DNA of 64,000 bases from Ciona intestinalis (GCF_000224145.3 NW_004190417.1:62001-126000), one strand, 5' to 3'; numbered from the stretch's first letter, positions 1-12,776 are shown. The notes: generated from the sequence alone by a model not told the origin. Numbers and translations: made by a program.

Positions 1-174
1 TTTTTCACGTGAGTATAATAAACATCTAATTTTTTTTCGCCACGCAACTTTCAAATCAGTTTTATGAAATTCACGGTGTTTCAGCTGGAATACTTTTGGT
101 TATATAGAACCGATTAAAACAAGTAAGGTGTCGTTGGAATTAGAAAAAAACTCACTCTATTTATTAAAGCGATG
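1..174. repeat. Duplicate of 1017-1191 (probable assembly redundancy)
   Basis: This stretch repeats 1017-1191 almost base for base, differing by one substitution and two single-base length changes in homopolymer runs. It ends exactly at the N gap. Together with 300-603, which copies a TSR exon 6 kb downstream, it looks like a misplaced haplotype contig rather than a biological repeat. Confidence 0.8.
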
Positions 175-299
175 NNNNNNNNNNNNNNNNNNNNNNNNNN
201 NNNNNNNNNNNNNNNNNNNNNNNNNNNNNNNNNNNNNNNNNNNNNNNNNNNNNNNNNNNNNNNNNNNNNNNNNNNNNNNNNNNNNNNNNNNNNNNNNNN
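175..299. other. Assembly gap (125 N)
   Basis: Run of N. It separates two segments, each a near-identical copy of sequence elsewhere in the window. Confidence 0.99.
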
Positions 300-603
300 G
301 ACAATCTGCGGACAAGGTATAGCAATTGGTAGCTTAAGCAACACGAATGGAAATGCATTTAATTGTTCTAACTTACAGAGCTTTACCAAGCGAAGCCTTG
401 TGAAATGCCGTGTATTACCAACCAACCCGTAAGGTAATTTTGAATAGTGCTTAATTGTGCTTTATTTTAATTTAAAACATGAATTTTGCTCTTTGTTGTG
501 TAAAAGCTTTTTTATTAATTTAATACTTTAAATGAATAAAAACAATGCAAAACAAGTTTATTATAAATTATAGTCTCAGTTCATGGAGCAATTGGGGAAG
601 TTG
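300..603 (+). repeat. Second copy of part of TSR-protease exons 3-4
   Basis: Matches 6249-6551 with a few substitutions and a small length difference. It contains the 3' part of exon 3 of the TSR-protease gene, the whole following intron and the first bases of exon 4. Identity stops abruptly inside exon 4 at about 603. It has no 5' half, so it is not a working exon here. Abrupt edges beside an N gap argue for assembly redundancy; a young segmental duplication is the alternative. Confidence 0.75.
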
Positions 604-3600
604 CTTTTAAAATCGGAATAGCATAGGCGTATAGTTATTCGTTCACAAACAGTGATCTCTAGCGCTATCCTTTTTTTTACTACGAGCTCCGTGGTTGTGA
701 TGTAGGAACGTACTAGTCACGTGCTGACTGATTTTATTCGTATAAAAGCTAAACCTGCTTTTTTATTCTCTAGACTACAGATTGCTGTATAATGCGCGTT
801 TGCTAAGTTTACAAGTGTCGGTCATTAATGCAAGGAATAGATTTAGAAGGATCAGTGACATTCTTTGATATACCGAGCTGTGATCAGTTGAACTATCAGA
901 TGTCAGTTCAGCTTCTGGATATTCTGGTTTAAAACTGTATGCTGAGTCTCGCCGAAAACGCTGCCTTGCGCCTTTCTGAATGAAACCGGCCACGCTTCAA
1001 CAATTTTGTGAAGTGGTTTTTCACGTGAGTATAATAAACATCTAATTTTTTTTCGCCACGCAACTTTCAAATCAGTTTTATGAAATCCACGGTGTTTTCA
1101 GCTGGAATACTTTTGGTTATATAGAACCGATTAAAACAAGTAAGGTGTCGTTGGAATTAGAAAAAAAACTCACTCTATTTATTAAAGCGATGTACTTTTG
1201 AGGGTTTTTGAGCTCTTTAAGGTGATGTCAACTAATAAAGGTCACCCGAGGTATCACCCAAACATATTGGACAGATTTCTTCAGGAGTCTCGTCTTACAC
1301 CACTCTACTATATATTTTCGTTGGTTTAAGCCCCTTTAAGTGACATTTACGGAAAAAAAACAATATTTAATAGAGAAATGTTTTAAACATTTATTCGCAT
1401 ATATTTATATAACAGAGATAAGTTTTGAATATTTTAACACCAAGATTGAAGTGTTATTGTACATACGGCTAAATTAATACCAATGGGTATAACTATGAAG
1501 TATACAGACTATTCTGTAAACTATAAGTTGATTGCAACCAGTATTAGCCCCAAAGGTAGTGTAAATTCGTAAATCATACTGTGCGATAAAAACTAGTCAA
1601 ACTGGTAAATTATAGGACATATAGTTTTGCAAATTACTATCTATAAAACTGGATAAGAGATTTAATATTCTAAATAGTAAATTATTGATTTCTATGTTTT
1701 CTAGTCCGTAGACGCACTGAAATAAGACTGCCATGCATTTGCATAGGCGATTTCCGCACAAAAAGGTCCAAAAAATGTCGAACATAATCGGACTTTTGTA
1801 ATGTTACCTTGGTCTAGGTCAGGACTGCTTAACTAGCAGACAGCTGACCGAATGCAGACATTCTCGTTGTTGAATCCGGACGTTATCTTTCTCAGTATTT
1901 ACGCAAATAAAATTGTTCATCATTAGTTTTATTATTCCTGCTTATTCGATTGATCAGCGAGTCTGTAAGTGATAAGTTAAACTAGTTTTCCAGCGGTTTT
2001 AGTTAATAAGTTGTTTGTCACTCGAAGCAGCTGGAGTTTTGCGCCATCTTTTGTTGATATAAATTCAATACAACACCACTGAAGAAAATGTATCCTGGCA
2101 AATCGCTGTTTCTTGGTTTTCTGTAACTGTAACTTATTTCATGAGAGTTATAACGGACCTGAGCGTTATAACAGACCATTTCTAAATCTTCGCTACTGTA
2201 ATCGAAGAGACAAATTAAAAGTTACTATTATATTATTATTATTTTGAACTTTTGTAACTTAACTTTGCAAAAAAAGTTTAGATGAAGCCCAGATGTTTAT
2301 AATGTGGGGCCTAGACCATTTCATTTATTAGAGTGGGGGAGGGTGGGACTCCTTCATTATATTTTCTTGTCTCATTCGGTATAGTAAAAAAATATTCAAA
2401 GAATTATAAAACCGCGCGTCCTGGCGACTCGCAAAATCCTTTATTTATTATTTAAAAGGCGATCAGGATATATTGGTGTGCTAAAGGTATCTCATCTTAC
2501 CCCACAATACTGTACAATTGGTATCGGTGTTTGCATTTGGTTAGACAACTGTCAAGCCCGGTAAAATTTTGAAAGAGAGAAAGAGGGAAGACAGGAGAAA
2601 TGCAGTTAACCCCATATTTCGTATGCTAGAAATTGTATGTGCCACTGTGAAAAGGTTTATTTTCCAATATGAATTGATTTTATATACTCACAATACGTCA
2701 TAAAAATTTAATTAAAGTCATAAAATAGACATACGATCGCAGTAAAGTCGAACACGTGCATATATATGTATTTATTAGCTTTTATTAGAGCGATCAATCA
2801 GTCTCATTTAACATATTAAAACCGCTTTAGGCAAAAACTTGTATTCCTAGATACGCCGATCATATATTGGCATAATTTATACTTTAATAATGCGGTTAAC
2901 AACGACAGTGCTTCTAAATAAATAATACCATCATTGAAATGTCAATCTTTTTTTAAATTTCACAATCTAACAATTAAAAACTTGTTTTATAGGCTGTGTC
3001 TTTCTTTGCTCTGAAAACATTAACAGATTGTTCTGTGATGCAACAAGCGTTATTACGACAGCAGCATCATAGTCATAATCGCCCCTGGCCTTAAAAGAAA
3101 ACGAGTTCTCCAAACGGCCTTTGCTACGTCGCTGAAACAAAACAAAATGAAAAGAAAGTAGTACGACCAGTAAAATGTTAGCTGTAAAATCAACAGAAAA
3201 AATGGCCAGTTATATAGGGCAGAGAAAAGCTCTCATAGGTTCACCTGTAATATCCTGAAAGAAAGATAATATATCTAAATCTGCAGAGGATAAACCATAG
3301 CAGGTATATATACAGCTCTAATTGAAACTTAAAGTTTTTTAAATCAATAATCCCGCTTTAGTCATGCTAGAATATATACCTGCCCAGTGTAACATATTTC
3401 GACGTTTCTATGAATATTAGAATCAAATTAAAGGTGTTTGATGAAGAATACATTTGTATTTTAGGTATGCATAAGTTACCGGCTAGAAATCGCTTTAAGC
3501 GCTGCTTCGACTTAAAATTTTCAAAATAGATTCGTTGATAGACACTACTACACAATAATTTTGTGTTAAGTATGTTTAAATAAATACATTTATTTGTGCC

Positions 3601-3644
3601 TAGATAGTTTTAAGTTAAATCAAACAAAGTTCCGTTTTCTAATC
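604..3644. other. No gene recognised; upstream region of TSR-protease gene
   Basis: AT-rich sequence with only short chance ORFs. It holds the second copy of the duplicated segment (1017-1191) and a family A MITE (2329-2514). The 5' end and promoter of the TSR-protease gene should lie near 3645, but no clear core promoter element is seen. Confidence 0.5.
2329..2514. mobile_element. Family A MITE, degraded copy
   Basis: Starts TAGAGTGGGGGAGGGTGGGA and ends with the inverted form CTCATCTTACCCCACAATACTGTA. The inside resembles the ~195-bp copies at 28764, 43715 and 49942, and there is no coding capacity. The family has GGTGGGGGAAGATGGGACAC-type terminal inverted repeats and, from the 28764 copy, inserts at TA. 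A Tc1/mariner-type mobilising enzyme is inferred. Confidence 0.7.
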
Positions 3645-6600
3645 ATGAATTTGCTGGTAATGATAACAATCTTCTGCGTGGTGAAAACTATACGAGGTAA
3701 GTTTTTGCGGAAGGGGTAGAATGCATTTAGTTTTAGTTTATTGAAGTAACATAAACGATTGTTTCGTTTCAGGTATTTCGATGCAAAAGATGACGAGTCA
3801 AACATTTGAAAGGCAAGAGAAAAGATTTGTTAGAAGTTTAGTTAATCAGGTTGGAATGTGTTTTGTAAACTTTATTAATTCACCAACGTTGCATTTACTA
3901 AACGTACTTGAAACCGTAATAACTGGATTAACATGTTTTGCATACATCACAACCCCACAAATAAAAATATATATGCATTACCGCTTTAATACGCAATTAC
4001 CTTTTACGGTCATACCTATATATATATTCGTTCAACGCCAAAAATAATTCAGTTATTTTAGTTTTATCGGCGGGACACTTAAACAAATATTGTTTAAACT
4101 CAATATATATAAAGGTTTTGGGTGATACTATGAATTAGTACTATCATTCCTTTATTATTCGACAACAGTTCAAAACATACATTAAAACACACCAAGAGTT
4201 ATTTTGCGTTTTGCACATTGGGTGTAATTTTATCGGTTTGAAAACAAGTGGGGTAAGCCAGTTTAAAAATCTTGGAAATTTTGGTAATTAAATAAATATA
4301 GAGAGAGAGAAAACGGGGGAGAAAATAGAATGAAAGGTGTCCCATCTTTCCTCATTCCGCTATACATTATTAGAAATACACGTATAAAAAACAGAATAGT
4401 ATTGTACGCTTTAGGTTGGACATTCTTTTCTTCACCGACTGCTATAGTTTTTATCATGTAACTATACAGTATATTATTGTATGAAGAATTGCTATTGTTC
4501 AAACAGTAAGGGGCATTGTTAGAAGATCAATTGATAAATTTTGTAATAACAGAAAATTAATAATACCTATTAATAAAAAAATATTTCTTTTTGCCACAAA
4601 TTGATTCACACGTGTTCATTCATTAAAGCCCTTTATCAGCCCTAACAAAAAGTTCGTACTATCTTCCTCCTTTATCCGAGACAAAGTGACTGCTCAATGT
4701 TGTCTCTCCATCATTACTTTTGTCTTATTATCGTTTGTCACATCAGAAGATACATTACTTGACCTAGTTTAAAACGTTTATGCAACGATGCGAATAGTGG
4801 CGAACTCTACTTGCGGAACGTGACTCACGAATTTACCGTGTATAATATGCCTTTGCTTTATACCTAAACAATAGTTACTAGCGTCGCGCCAGCCTTGGGA
4901 ATAATTGTAAAATAATAATCATTCGCAAATAACTGTCTAATGTGTATTTGTTTGCCCTTCCTATAGTTATACCTAATTTAAGTATAAATGATGCAAACAA
5001 AGTTTGGTTTCGAAAGGATAACATTTTGACCACCTCCTTTTCAAAAGCAGTATTAAAATATCGCCGCCGATTTTAAAAGATTAAGGTCACAGGTTTATTA
5101 ATTTCTTTTCGCTTTTCATGAAAACTTACTTTATTATATATATTGTTTAAAATATTTTGTGTGCACACATGTGTAAGTCTTAACCCTAATCGTAATGCTA
5201 TATGTGTATACCGCAAGTTTGGTACAATGCAAACATAATCACAAACAGTTGAAAATCTATTCCAATTAAGAAACCGCTTTCGAGCTTTAGTTTATTTGTG
5301 GTTTTGTTGCAAAATAAACTCCAAAACATAAAGTCAATGAATATGAACCCGCTGACTTTCTATTCCGAAAATTTGCGGCCAGTCAAAATTCTTTCTGCCT
5401 CTTTTGCTTGGTAATAATATTTACCTGATATTGATCAAGAAAACATAGAAACAGTCAACGCCCAATTCTTAGAAAAACCAAATTCGAGTTTCTGTGTTCA
5501 GTCCTTTTATTTATTATTTGTTTTTACTCTGGTATAACATTGTCTATAATATGTTTAAACTGCAAGAATAAAACTGCGAAAATCTTCTGAATCCGTCATT
5601 GCGATCACTATGGGAAAAAGTTTTGATTTAAAAGTAATGTAAAATAAACTAAATAAGGTAAAACAAAAACATACGTTAAATATTATACGTATAGCAAAGT
5701 AAACTTATTTTTGTTATTAGCTGGTGTTATAGATCACTAGAGTTAAATATTAATTGAAGAATATTAAATTAAATTTTAAGAAAGATTGATTCTGTTACAA
5801 ATAAAATCATGAGAAGGAATGTTGCTTGACGATTATTTCAACAATCGCTCATTTGCCGCGTACTTTCGGATTTTAGCAAATGAAACCGCCCATATGCGAT
5901 GTAAAAATGACGCTGTTGCATTTACAAACACAACAAATGTCCGAGGAACTTGCGTTGGTTGCCAGAAGATTATTATCTCATGTTTATTTTAAACATACAA
6001 CAAATAAGTTGCGGGAGAATATTTTCTCATTAACTCGGTTTGGGTGCGGTTAAGAATACAAATGCCGATACCCAGTACATGCGTATTATCACCTATTCTA
6101 GTAACTTGTTTATGTATATGTGTATATAGGCACGCCTTCTCTCCGACTGGACGGAATGGTCTACTTGCAACGCCACTGTATGTGGGATAGTTGGTGTGCA
6201 GGAGAGATATCGAAATTGCTCAATTGCGGGCGAAATTTCTGTTCATTTGACAATCTGCGGACAAGGTATAGCAATTGGTAGCTTAAGCAACACGAATGGA
6301 AATGCATTTAATTGTTCTAACTTACAGAGCTTTACCAAGCGAAGCCTTGTGAAATGCCGTGTATTACCAATCAACCCGTAAGGTAATTTTGAATAGTACT
6401 TAATTTATTTTATTTTAATTTAAAACATGAATTTTGCTGTTTGTTGTGTAAAAGCTTTTTTATTAATTTAATAGTTTAAATGAATAAAAACAATGCAAAA
6501 AAAGTTTATTATAAATTATAGTCTCAGTTCATGGAGCAATTGGGGAAGTTGTAGCGTGTCATGTGGAAGAGGGGGTGTTCAAATCAGACAGAGAGATTGC

Positions 6601-9600
6601 TTACAAATGTAAGTAATGTTATCATAAATGAATGTAACTTACTTTATCCTCGCGTGGCCGGAAAACGACAGTCGTTATAACACGTGTGTTTATACACCTC
6701 GTGCCAGCTTACGAGTTACCGTGTATTTTACTCTGTCGGTGATTATTTTTTGGGGGGGATTTTTTCATTTTTTTATGTATGGCTGATAATTTAGACAACC
6801 CATGGTGCCCACTGGGTTGGAGCAAATGCCGTTTAGTGTCTTGTCCAAGGACACATAGGTCCACANNNNNNNNNNNNNNNNNNNNNNNNNNNNNNNNNNN
6901 NNNNNNNNNNNNNNNNNNNNNNNNNNNNNNNNNNNNNNNNNNNNNNNNNNNNNNNNNNNNNNNNNNNNNNNNNNNNNNNNNNNNNNNNNNCGAAAACTAT
7001 CAGGCTTGAAATTACCTGGCCGTTGTCGTGTGATGTATATTTGTTCCGACTGATGTATTTTTAGCGGCCGCTAGTGCACATGCGCCGCGACACACTGAAG
7101 CATGTGCAGTAGGTCGAAACAAATACAATACGAGGTCTATAAAATACTGACCGACATAACGACATAAATACAATGTCGCTGCGTCGATAATTACCTGTAG
7201 TGAAATAAACACCTAATTACCTTATTGTTACACTTGACTTTGTTAGTATATACTATTCTATTTTGTAAAGCAAAGCATATAGTTCGCGTTTAGCATGGTT
7301 GATTTAAATATTCAGTTTGTATTGTACAGAGCATGTTTTTCAAGTAATGAAAGAGTGTTGGTATAGTAGAGTGGTGTGGGATGAGATGGTAAGTATATTG
7401 CCAAATATTTCCAAAAAATCAAAATAGATGACGGTTTTTGGGTAATACCACGAATTAGTACTATCATTCCTTTATTAATTGACAACAATTCAAAATATAA
7501 ATGAGTTATGTAGGGATTCGCACACACGATGAGTTATGTAGGGATTCGCACAACGGATGTAATTTTATAAATTTGCAAAACACGAATCTCGCCTCAATCC
7601 CGAGTTCGTAACAAAGACTTCAATCCTATTCTTTGTGGGTGAGGTCCTTGTCAAGAACCTTGGATTTATAGGCCAGATTTGGCTCATTACCCCAACACCC
7701 CGAGAAGTCCATTGATGTGACCGGCGGCGCTCTATCTCAGACCAACTCTATCCGCGACACATGGTCTAACCATTTCCAACCCTTAAGTCATGAACCAAGC
7801 CTCGTGGAGGTTCGTGTTAGTACCGCCGTCCAGCATCGAACCGGGGCTACTTTGGTTTCGATGCAGGCGCCTAAACCACTAAGCCACGGCGCCGGACCGT
7901 GACAGGAACCTTACCCAAAAAAAGAATAATAAAAGAACAGAAAATTGATAATAAGTGTTAATAAAATTTGCATTTTTGCTATAAATTGGGTATTGCTACA
8001 CCGTTTTTCGCACAAACCACTCCTCATAAATTATCTCCAAGTGCAAATGACTGAATTTCGAGTATATTTTCTTTATAATATCTATTTTATTAAATTAATA
8101 TGTTATGTTTGAATCACTCCTGAGACAAAATTATTGTTACGTTTGATAACGGGGGTTTGGTCCGGGACGCTGCTTTAACGGCCAATCGCGGGGCCTAACT
8201 GCTGTAGTCTGTTGTAAGCTACACTGAACACGACTATAAAAACATGTAATTTAATAAAAACTAAATAAAAACGAATGGCATTAAAATACACACTCAACTG
8301 TTAAACCATAGTGATAAGAAAAACACTAAAGAGCACAAATAGTGGGAGGAAACACATTCAAAACTAAACTGACATACAATACAAATATTACGTGGACAAT
8401 AAAAGGAGTGCGCGTGTCAAAAAACTAAGTGTTAAACCCACGACATTACAATATTAGCTTTATACTCCATATTACTGTCTCTGTTTAACTTTTTTTAATA
8501 TTTAAAAACAGTTTTCGTTTTTGACGAGGGCTTTATAAAGTCGTGATAAAACCGTTAAATAATTCTGTAACATTATTTTTCTGAATAATATTAAATGTGG
8601 GTCCGTAAAAAGAAATTTAAAAAGGCTTTGTCTGACAAAGTGTCCTATCCTCTCCCACCCTACGATAAATTAAGTAAAATATTCTTGTTAAACTAGTCTA
8701 AAATAAGTGTTGGTAGTACTTAACTGTGACACTTGCTTATTCTAGACGACAAATAACATACTTAACTCAGCTCTGCTTACTTTAATTCGAAAAGTTTTAT
8801 TATTTTTGGACCGGGTCGTCACTATATTTGTTTCGACCAACGGCGTATGCACAATGTCCGGTATAAATATATCAATCGGAACTAATATATCACGACACCG
8901 TATCTAGGGTAGGTTGTGGTTGCAGTAGACACAAAGAATACAGCAAGTTATTAACGATTAAACAACAGTTAGTATGCTACGTTTATGGTAGAAAGAAAAC
9001 TCAAAAAAATAAAATAAAATGTTTGACAGTTACACCCGACAAGCAATACTTATAGTGATAAGACATTTAACCTTTACAATATCAATTATCTAGTAGGACA
9101 AAGTGCGTGTGAAACATCATACATGTTACAAATATATTTGCTGAAATGCAGCCCCTGCACGGAACGGTTTCTTCAACAGAGAAGTTGCATCGGTCAGAAT
9201 ACATGTCCACAGTGGAGCCAATGGCAGGAATGGAGCGAATGTTCGAAATCCTGTGGAATGGGTGGGGTAAAAATACGAGAAAGAAGTTGCCAAGTTCGGC
9301 GGTATGTTTGTATGATGGTGTAATGAACATATTTGTAATTGTTGTAACAAGAAGTCAAATTAAACAATAAAAGTAAAACATTTTTATATTGTTACATTAA
9401 TCAACAAATTCACAGCGTTTTATTTTTTAACTTGTTCTTAAAAAGTAACTTAATCATTGACAATGGGAGAAAGAGTTTATCGCAAACCAAATTTATTTCC
9501 GCACAGAAACACAAGAGTTGCCCAAGTGGTGGTGAGTGACGTATTAAAAAGAGTGTCAAGTCCACGACAGAGTTCAATTCAAAACGGTAAATTATGTCCA

Positions 9601-12462
9601 AATGAATGCCATAAATAAAATTTATTTCGTCTTTTCGTTCACGATAACGAAGAACGTGGGAGTTTACAATAGCGAAAAAACGGGTAGTATAACGGTAAAA
9701 CAAAAACAACAAAGGCGTGACCGTCTGCTACCAAGCAGATATTTGGTTATTAATTGTGTTTGTTTACTTAAAAAAAAAAAAACACACTTTATATTCTGGT
9801 GGTATTGATTCGCTGGTGACTAATTTGCCCCGAAATTAATTCGTACATGGTCATTATACTATACCGACTATTTTGGGAATAGTCTTTTATAAGACACCTA
9901 AGCAAACGCGTGGTGAGAATTATTACATTTAAATATTATGCAGTAAACGCATCGCTATGTGAGGGCGGGAATGAAGGTACTGAAGATGCATTTCCCTGCA
10001 TGACGTCAACTTCATGTCGACGTAATTGGTCATCGTGGCAACCATGGAATGGTTGTTCAACCACGTGTGGAATGGGTTTTAGCGCGGGACGGAGAGTTTG
10101 TTTGGGTGAGCATATACCAGTCGTGTTAAAAATTAAAACGGTGCTTTTTAATCTGTACAAAATCACAATAAAAAAAATTGTGAACCCGTTGTTCTTCCAG
10201 GCAGCATCGGTTCTTCGTGTTTGGGAAGACCTGCACGTTACAGACGGTGTTACAGTCCGCCATGTTGGTCAAGTTGGTCAATGTACACACCATGTTCGAT
10301 TTCCTGCGGTGCCGGTGCGGGATATCGCACACGTCGACGCGAATGTCGTGGAACTTCTACTCGGGTACCACAGTATATGACGTGTCGTGGAAGTAATACT
10401 GAACGGGAACTTTGTAACACCGAGGTAGCAGCACAGTGTGCATAACGATAACTAGACGTAAAACTCGTAACTACGTGAAGACAATTTGTGTGTTAATGAG
10501 ATAATGGGAACATCATTGTAACAGCTTAAATGTAGCTGTACATTGTCGATTGTTTTCTAAAGACTATAAACATTTCTGCTTTATTTTTAAGTTGTTTGTC
10601 TCGTCCAGGCTTTACTTTTGTAACAACTACCTATTCGTTTTAGACGTGTCCAAGATGGGGTCAATGGTCGAGATTCAACAGATGTTCAAAAACCTGTGAC
10701 GGCGGAAAGAAGATGAGAACACGAAAGTGTGAGAGAGGAATTTGCCGTGGACGCAAAACCGACGTCGTCACATGCAATTACCAAGTAAAATATAATTCCC
10801 GGATTTTTCTGTGACCTAGTTAAATCACGAATAATGTTAAAGTATTCTATAAGAAAATATTATTACATCTCAGCGCTGTCCCTATTGGAGTCAATGGTCT
10901 TCATATACTTGCTGTAGTGTGACATGTGGTGCGAATGGTATAAAGGAGCGGACACGAGTTTGCAGGCATGGAGGATACAGAAGGGCACCGTTCATGAATA
11001 GTTAGTATATATCTGTGCCATTTGCTATTTCTATAAAGCCTTTTCACCGAAAATACAAACAAAGTTGTTGATTTGTGCAGGTTGTGTCGGAGAATGGAGA
11101 GAGCAAACTAATTGCTCCATGCATCCGTGTAATGTAACTCCTCCATCGGTGTTTGACACGTTTGAATGCGGGATACGAAACAGGCGACAAACGAACAACC
11201 TTAGTAGCTCTTTGTTGCGAATATTTGGAGGACAGGTTTGTACAGTTTGAAGTCATCATATAAACTTTAAGATATTAAGTTATTCCTAAATTTCTGAAGA
11301 TATATAAATATTTCTAGCAATCAGGCCCGCATGGGTGGCCGTGGCAAGCTAGCTGGCAGCACAAAAACTGCAACAGATGTTCATGGTCACATTCTTGCGG
11401 AGCCACCCTTGTTGCACCTGGTTGGGTTATTATTGCTGCCCATTGCATCGAAGAAGCGTACGTATAACAAAATTGCGTTCCAAAGAGAACGTTAACTGTT
11501 TTAATGGTACACAAAAAAGTAATCACGGACAATTATTAGGTCTCAGCCCATGAACCATGACAACCCGGGGGATTTATGGAGTATCGTTGTCGGGATGCAC
11601 AGACTTAGTGAAGATGGTGAGCGATATTTCATTCGAAGGGCAATTGTTCACCCCAACTATATATATAGAGATGTCACAGATGGTGGGTAGCGGGCATGTT
11701 AATATAGTTACCTAATTGCGCTGTTTTATTTAACACGTAACCAACTTACGTTTTTAAATTTTACAGCTGATATTGCTCTTGTTGAGTTAAGAAGTGAAGT
11801 CCCTCTTACTACCGAAGTTGTTCCGGTATGTCTGCCACAATTCAGCCAGCCACTTGTAAATGAGACATGCTTTATAACAGGCTGGGGATTCACGGGTATA
11901 TACGTTGCCTATAAGACAAGGAGAAGTTTTACAATTGGAATGTTTTGTTTAGGCCCTGCGTCATCTGTTAGCGCAAGGCTATCACCAACATTACTTGAAG
12001 CAGAAGTTCCTATCATGAATTTTACTGCATGTCAAATGCTCAGTCCAATTTACCAAGAACTTTTAAACAGCACGAATCACATGTGCGCAGGAGATCCAGT
12101 GACCGCTGCCACCGATACTTGTTTGGTAAAATTACACAATGTTAGAAAAACAATATAGACCATTTAGTTAGCATAAACATAAAGCTTCGTGTATATTGAA
12201 TATATTGTGAGAGAGTTTGGTTTAGAAAGTAATTGTATAATAAAGTACTAATCATTTAAGAACACTTGTTTAACTTAAGGGTGACTCCGGTGGACCTCTG
12301 ACGTGTCAACGACTTGATAATACTTGGTACATATCTGGCGTGACATCGTTTAGTTTTGTTGAATGCGGTACTCCTGGCCACGTGGGAATCTACACACCGC
12401 TCATCTCCTTCGAAGAATGGATTCGCACCACTATCGAAAATAACACTAATGCTGCGTGTTAA
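3645..12462 (+). CDS. Secreted multi-thrombospondin-type-1-repeat trypsin-like serine protease
   Basis: Fifteen exons join in frame (732 aa): 3645-3696, 3773-3849, 6130-6377, 6522-6608, 9152-9309, 9944-10105, 10201-10424, 10644-10784, 10874-11000, 11081-11235, 11318-11457, 11540-11682, 11767-11895, 11953-12125, 12280-12462. Exon 1 encodes a signal peptide ([18 protein letters not shown]). About seven TSRs follow, with WSxW cores and CSxS/TCG motifs, one TSR per exon or so. A linker leads to an RIFGG activation site. The S1 domain has the full triad: His in AAHC, Asp in DIAL, Ser in GDSGGP. The Asp six residues before Ser (DTCLGDS) predicts trypsin-like Arg/Lys specificity. WxxW and CxxS/TC motifs suggest C-mannosylation and O-fucosylation. 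Less certain: exon 1-2 assignment (2.3 kb upstream), the donor of exon 5 (9302 is a stronger GT but breaks frame) and the exon 4 acceptor (6522, or 6528 in the same frame). It resembles no standard vertebrate protease; ADAMTS enzymes have TSRs but a metalloprotease. Confidence 0.88.
4095..4600. mobile_element. Family B transposon fragment in intron 2
   Basis: Shares with other B copies the block running from TTTTGGGTGATAC through ATTAGTACTATCATTCCTTT, and further blocks up to 4600. A piece with an A-like terminus (GGTGTCCCATCTTTCCTC) sits at about 4335-4375. No ORF. Confidence 0.65.
6625..6865 (-). mobile_element. tRNA-derived SINE (family S), interrupted by gap
   Basis: Reverse complement of the full copy at 61492-61805. 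It shares the TTTATCCTCGCGTGGCCGG and ACGACAGTCGTTATAACAC blocks and the ACTGGGTTGGAGCAA block. It runs into the N gap before reaching the tRNA-like head. Confidence 0.8.
6866..6990. other. Assembly gap (125 N)
   Basis: Run of N inside intron 4 of the TSR-protease gene, within a SINE. Confidence 0.99.
7010..7200. mobile_element. Family C repeat fragment
   Basis: Shares GTAGGTCGAAACAAATACA and ATACGAGGTCTATAAAATAC with other C copies (22360, 30430, 47450). The usual GCGCATGCGC palindrome is disrupted here. Confidence 0.6.
7584..7904 (-). mobile_element. tRNA-derived SINE, GC-richer second family
   Basis: On the minus strand the head reads GCGCCGTGGCTTAGTGG, a match to a pol III A box (TGGCNNAGTGG). 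About 45 bp further on is GGTTCGATGC, a match to a B box (GGTTCGA). The body is markedly more GC-rich than its surroundings. It lies inside a family B copy, whose sequence resumes on both sides. Confidence 0.65.
8134..8455. other. Unclassified ~320-bp insert in family B copy
   Basis: Begins TGTTACGTTTGATAACGGGG and ends ACGACATTACA. It has no counterpart in other B copies and no ORF. The TG...CA ends would allow a solo long terminal repeat, but no partner, primer site or clear target duplication is visible, so it is left unclassified. Confidence 0.3.
8805..8915. mobile_element. Family C repeat fragment
   Basis: Contains TTTGTTTCGACCAACGGCG, GTATGCACAATGTCCGGTAT and ATATATCACGACACCG, the terminal part of family C, with mutated palindrome. 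Confidence 0.6.
9596..9735 (-). mobile_element. Family F repeat, (ATTC)-tailed, LINE/SINE 3'-end-like
   Basis: Shares AATTTATTTCGTCTTTTCG, CACGATAACGAAGAAC and ACGGGTAGTATAACGGTAAA with 18045-18215. On the minus strand both end in an AAATAAATTTCATTC-like tail. Such microsatellite tails are typical of CR1/L2-type LINE or partner SINE 3' ends (inference). Confidence 0.5.
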
Positions 12463-12776
12463 CGAACTCAGAATATCAAATACCGAACATTACAGTGTGA
12501 TTGCACTGCATATTGTATTTTGAGCATGCGTCAGACACGGTATGTTGTAAACTAAAACACTATATTTTTATTAATCGCATTATTCTATATGCTGCTTTGT
12601 TGTCAAAACCCTTCAACTGTCAAATCAACGTAGTATATTACACGACCTCTGTCTATAGTCGACAGTGTATATTGTTAGCAACATGGGTTGAGAGTCAGTA
12701 GCTCAGGTTTGTGTGCGGTTACAACATTTGTTTGGTCACGATTTAGCACATGATTGGTCTAGTTTATCTAGTGTGT

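Larger units (their letters stand above)
7364..8680. mobile_element. Family B transposon, interrupted copy in intron 4
   Basis: Left end TAGTAGAGTGGTGTGGGATG... and right end ...AAAGTGTCCTATCCTCTCCCACCCTACGA form the B terminal inverted repeats. Internal blocks (ATTAATTGACAACAATT, TAAATTGGGTATT, TTTATAAAGTCGTGATAA) match other copies. A SINE (7584-7904) and an unrelated ~320-bp block (about 8134-8455) interrupt it. Non-coding. Confidence 0.7.

Noticed and set aside
775-993. Minus-strand 72-residue frame with a coding-like stretch (RDSAYSFKPEYPEAEL)
   Set aside because: No splice context, no recognisable domain, and it lies in the suspect assembly edge. It could be a transposase scrap, but this cannot be supported.
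7717-7902. Plus-strand 61-residue GC-rich frame
   Set aside because: It is the antisense of a tRNA-derived SINE head; the composition comes from the SINE.
7872-7904. True tRNA gene on the minus strand
   Set aside because: A- and B-box matches are present, but no acceptor stem or cloverleaf closes, and the body extends about 300 bp, so it is a SINE.
8134-8455. Solo long terminal repeat
   Set aside because: TG...CA ends only. No duplicated target, no partner copy and no internal region in the window.
9410-9712. Minus-strand 100-residue frame
   Set aside because: Overlaps the family F repeat, has no domain, and lies in an intron.
10425-10443. Read-through of TSR exon 7 to the stop at 10441-10443
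   Set aside because: The donor after GAG (10425) keeps frame with the next TSR exon; the stop is intronic.
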